Shown one piece after another: positions 61,471 to 64,000 of a stretch of DNA of 64,000 bases (its first letter is position 1; each line of letters starts with the position of its first letter). The stretch is taken from NCBI RefSeq assembly GCF_019175385.1, contig NC_083345.1, positions 43,732,098-43,796,097 on the forward strand. The letters are read 5' to 3'. The stretch is from Lycium barbarum (lineage: Eukaryota; Streptophyta; Magnoliopsida; Solanales; Solanaceae). The notes under the pieces are model-generated. The model ran no database searches and was not told the origin of the DNA. It saw nothing but the letters and a program-made list of their open reading frames with translations. The position numbers and the translations under genes are program-made.

Positions 61471-63568
61471 TGACTGCAGCCTATATACTAAATAAAGTGT
61501 CTTCTAAATTAGTTACTTCCACTCCCTATGAGCTATGGACTGGTCATAAACCGAACTTGAATGATCTACGACCTTGGGGTTGTGCTGCATATGTAAAGGA
61601 TCGTTTTGGTAAGTTTGGAAAACTGAGTCCAAAAGGGAAGAAATGTATCTTCATAAGATACTCAGAACACTCCAAAAGGTATGTGTTCATTGGTGAATTA
61701 GAAGATGGAAGTATAACCGAAATTGAATCACGAGATATCACTTTTTTAGAAAATGATTTTCCCAAAAAGGGCGAAATAAAAGAAAGAGAGCCTCTTTACG
61801 AAATGTTAAATTCAGATGATCAAACAATGTCTTCGGACATGTTTAATAGTCAAATAGATCAAGGATCGGTTCCTGGTCCAAGTGGGAGTTTTGAATCCCA
61901 AAATCCTTTAGAGGAATCTGAATTTCAACAACGTAAGAGTACCAGAAAAAGTATACCTAAACGATCTTATGAGATTGAAGATTACGTTTTCCTGGTGTCT
62001 CCCATAGAATTGGATAAGCCTAATTCTGTGACTGAGGCTTTGGCAAGTCCTGGAAAAGATGAATGGATGAAAACAATGAAAGAAGAATTAGAGTCCATGA
62101 GAATCAACAAAGTCTGGGATCTGGTTGACCTTCCTTCTGGGCGTAGAGCCATTGGGAACAAATGGGTTCTCAAGGTTAAACGTAAAGCGGACGGGTCAAT
62201 AGAAAGATACAGGGCACGATTGGTCGCAAAAGGTTTTACCCAACAAGCTGGAATAGATTATAAGGAAACCTTTTCACCAGTTGTGAAGTTTTCCTCAATT
62301 CGGTTACTTTTGGCTATTGTTGCACGTTTGGATCTAGAGTTACACCAAATGGACGTGAAGACAGCTTTTCTCAATGGAGAATTAAACGAGGAAATCTACA
62401 TGGAACAACCTATAGGTTTCATCGTTAAAGGCCAAGAAAAGAAAGTTTGCAAATTAAAAAGATCTATTTATGGCCTGAAGCAGTCTTCAAAGCAGTGGTA
62501 TTTGAGATTTCACAAAGAGGTGATTTCACCATGATCGATGAAGACCATTGCATGTATGTGAAGAAGTCCAATGGAATGTTTGTAATTCTTTCCCTTTACG
62601 TGGATGATATTTTATTAGCCGGAAATAATTTGGAGTATGTGAAAACTATCAAGTCATGGCTTTCAAAGTCATTCGACATGAAAGACATGGGTGAAGCAGA
62701 CTATATATTGGGTGTTAAGATCCAAAGAGATCGTTCCAAGAAGGTTTTGAGTCTATCTCAAGAAACTTATATAAGGAAAATTTTGGAACGCTTCCGAATG
62801 AATAGTTGCAAATCCATGGATACTCCAATAGCAAGAGGTGAAACTTTAAGCCTTGAAATGTGTCCAGAGACTGAAAAAGAAAAGGAAGACATGTATCGAG
62901 TTCCATATTCTAGTGCTGTCGGGAGCTTGATGTACGCTATGATGTGTACTCGTCCGGACATTTGTTATGCCGTAGGTCTGGTTAGCTATCAATCTAATCC
63001 TGGAAGAGATCATTGGAAAGCTGTGAAGAGGATCTTCCGATACCTGAAAGGAACTGTTGATTATTCACTATGTTATAGTGGAAATGATTTACACTTGAGA
63101 GGATACACAGATGCTGATTGGGGTGGTGACCGGAACGATATAAAATCAACATCCGGTTATGCTTTCTTACTTAATGGTGGTGCTATTTCATGGAAAAGTA
63201 AGAAACAAACTTGCACGGCTCTTTCAACTATGGAAGCTGAGTTTGTGGCTTGTGCATCTGCAGTACAAGAAGCTGTTTGGTTAAAAAGATTCTTTGAGCA
63301 TTTGGACGTAGCAAAGAATTCTCAAGGATCAATGATTTTACATTGTGATAGTCAAACGGCTATTGCATACACAAAGGATCCTAAGTATCACAGCAAAACC
63401 AAACACATTGACATCAAGTATAACTTTGTAAGAGACACAGTAGCAAGTGGAGAAGTAACTTTACAATACATACCTACGCGAGAAATGATAGTTGATCCTT
63501 TTACAAAGGCGATATCTAGAGACCTATTTGAGAAACATATTATGGCTCTAGGTTTGCGTAGGATATGA
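61470..63568 (+). pseudogene. Copia reverse transcriptase and RNase H
   Basis: After the integrase end (YELWTGHKPNLNDLRPWGC) comes a variable linker and then RT (KWVLKVKRKADGSIERYRARLVAKGF, MDVKTAFLNGEL). A deletion near 62515 shifts the frame between FHKEV and FTMIDEDHC. The catalytic YVDDI is at 62597-62611. RNase H follows (YTDADWGGD, STMEAEFVA, HCDSQTA, TKHIDIKYNFVRD) and ends at TGA 63566. Apart from the frame breaks the domains look young and well preserved. Confidence 0.92.
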
Positions 63569-64000
63569 TTATATTTTTGTATTGTAAAATGACTTGGTTG
63601 TTAAAATATTTTCATCAACATTTGACTCTTGAATTTGTGTTCATATCTTATATGCATGTGATGATGTAATTTTATTGATGAAGTGTGTCGAACAAGTTGT
63701 GAGATTGACTCTCTCACACGAGCAATCGCCTCTTACGTTGAGTAACGTGAAGAGATAAGTTCCACCACCATGTTATGACTTATTTTGTAAGCCAGATATG
63801 AGTTTCTCTAAGAAGATGGATTTGAGGATCATTGAAGAGAGAAACTCGGGTTAGACATTTTGGAGATGTCTAGATCAAGATTTGTACGGTGTTGAATGAG
63901 TAAAAGAATGAGACACACGCGCCAATATAAGGTGAGAACACCGTAGCACGTGTTTCATACCACGTGTGCTGAGCGACCAATGGGATAATGGAGAATGGAT
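63569..64000 (+). other. Copia 3' untranslated region up to the expected 3' LTR
   Basis: No ORF is seen. The purine-rich ATGGGATAATGGAGAATGG at the window end is a plausible polypurine tract, so the 3' LTR should begin within a few bases outside the window. Confidence 0.6.

Larger units (their letters stand above)
57347..64000 (+). mobile_element. Ty1/copia retrotransposon, 3' LTR beyond the window
   Basis: In order it has a 5' LTR (57347-57777), primer site, a long 1.77-kb leader with an extra ORF, gag, protease, integrase, RT and RNase H (copia order, with integrase before RT), and a short 3' region ending at the window edge in purine-rich ATGGGATAATGGAGAATGG. The left flank is GGAAG. Frame breaks make this copy non-autonomous. 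Confidence 0.92.

Noticed and set aside
57347..64000. Endogenous pararetrovirus
   Set aside because: Integrase precedes reverse transcriptase, an LTR and primer site are present, and no movement-protein-like frame is seen; this is a copia retrotransposon.

Overview
This window is repeat-dominated nuclear DNA of a dicot plant, most likely a solanaceous species. The evidence is 2.4-3 kb LTRs of chromovirus-like Ty3/gypsy elements, initiator-Met tRNA primer sites, a tRNA-derived SINE, plant LINEs and MITEs, and one secreted plant cystatin gene. The organism call is an inference from family resemblance; no species-diagnostic marker was found. Essentially every retroelement ORF is broken, and the cystatin at 50283-50687 is the only gene I would call intact and host-encoded.

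Layout. (i) 1-17495 is 'composite copy 1'. A minus-oriented, pol-less LTR element carries a plus-strand gene with its own TATA box and 5'-UTR intron, and is interrupted by a solo LTR. It is fused head-to-head, through truncated LTRs, to a plus-oriented gypsy element whose gag contains a solo LTR that itself contains another solo LTR. (ii) 17496-20411 is a minus-oriented LTR with its primer site. It abuts (iii) 20412-24849, the integrase end and 3' LTR of a second gypsy family. (iv) 24850-28214 is low-complexity, non-LTR DNA with one long-TIR element. (v) 28215-43813 is 'composite copy 2', with the same order of parts as copy 1 but with about 7 kb deleted at a microhomology junction, and with a nearly full pol and 3' LTR. 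(vi) 43814-48110 is a minus-strand LINE cut off at the reverse transcriptase and carrying a 744-bp TG...CA insertion with a target duplication. (vii) 48120-54409 is the gene-bearing island: cystatin, MITEs, SINE, LINE scrap. (viii) 54410-57108 is another LTR of the composite's family. (ix) 57347-64000 is a Ty1/copia element with 5' LTR, an extra basic ORF upstream of gag, and a broken gag-pol.

The two composites share a nested insertion with the same 5-bp target duplication, an identical gag nonsense codon, the same second nonsense codon before RT and the same altered zinc-knuckle residue. They therefore look like duplicates of one already-dead composite rather than independent insertions. 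The most interesting signal is the non-autonomous element family. An antisense nuclear-type protein gene (putative plant transposon domain, SV40-like basic motif) sits inside gypsy LTRs. Clusters of one short palindrome, ACCGCTATAGCGGT and variants, lie upstream of the TATA boxes of both the LTR and the internal antisense gene. A different LTR family in the window has an analogous but unrelated palindrome cluster in the same place.
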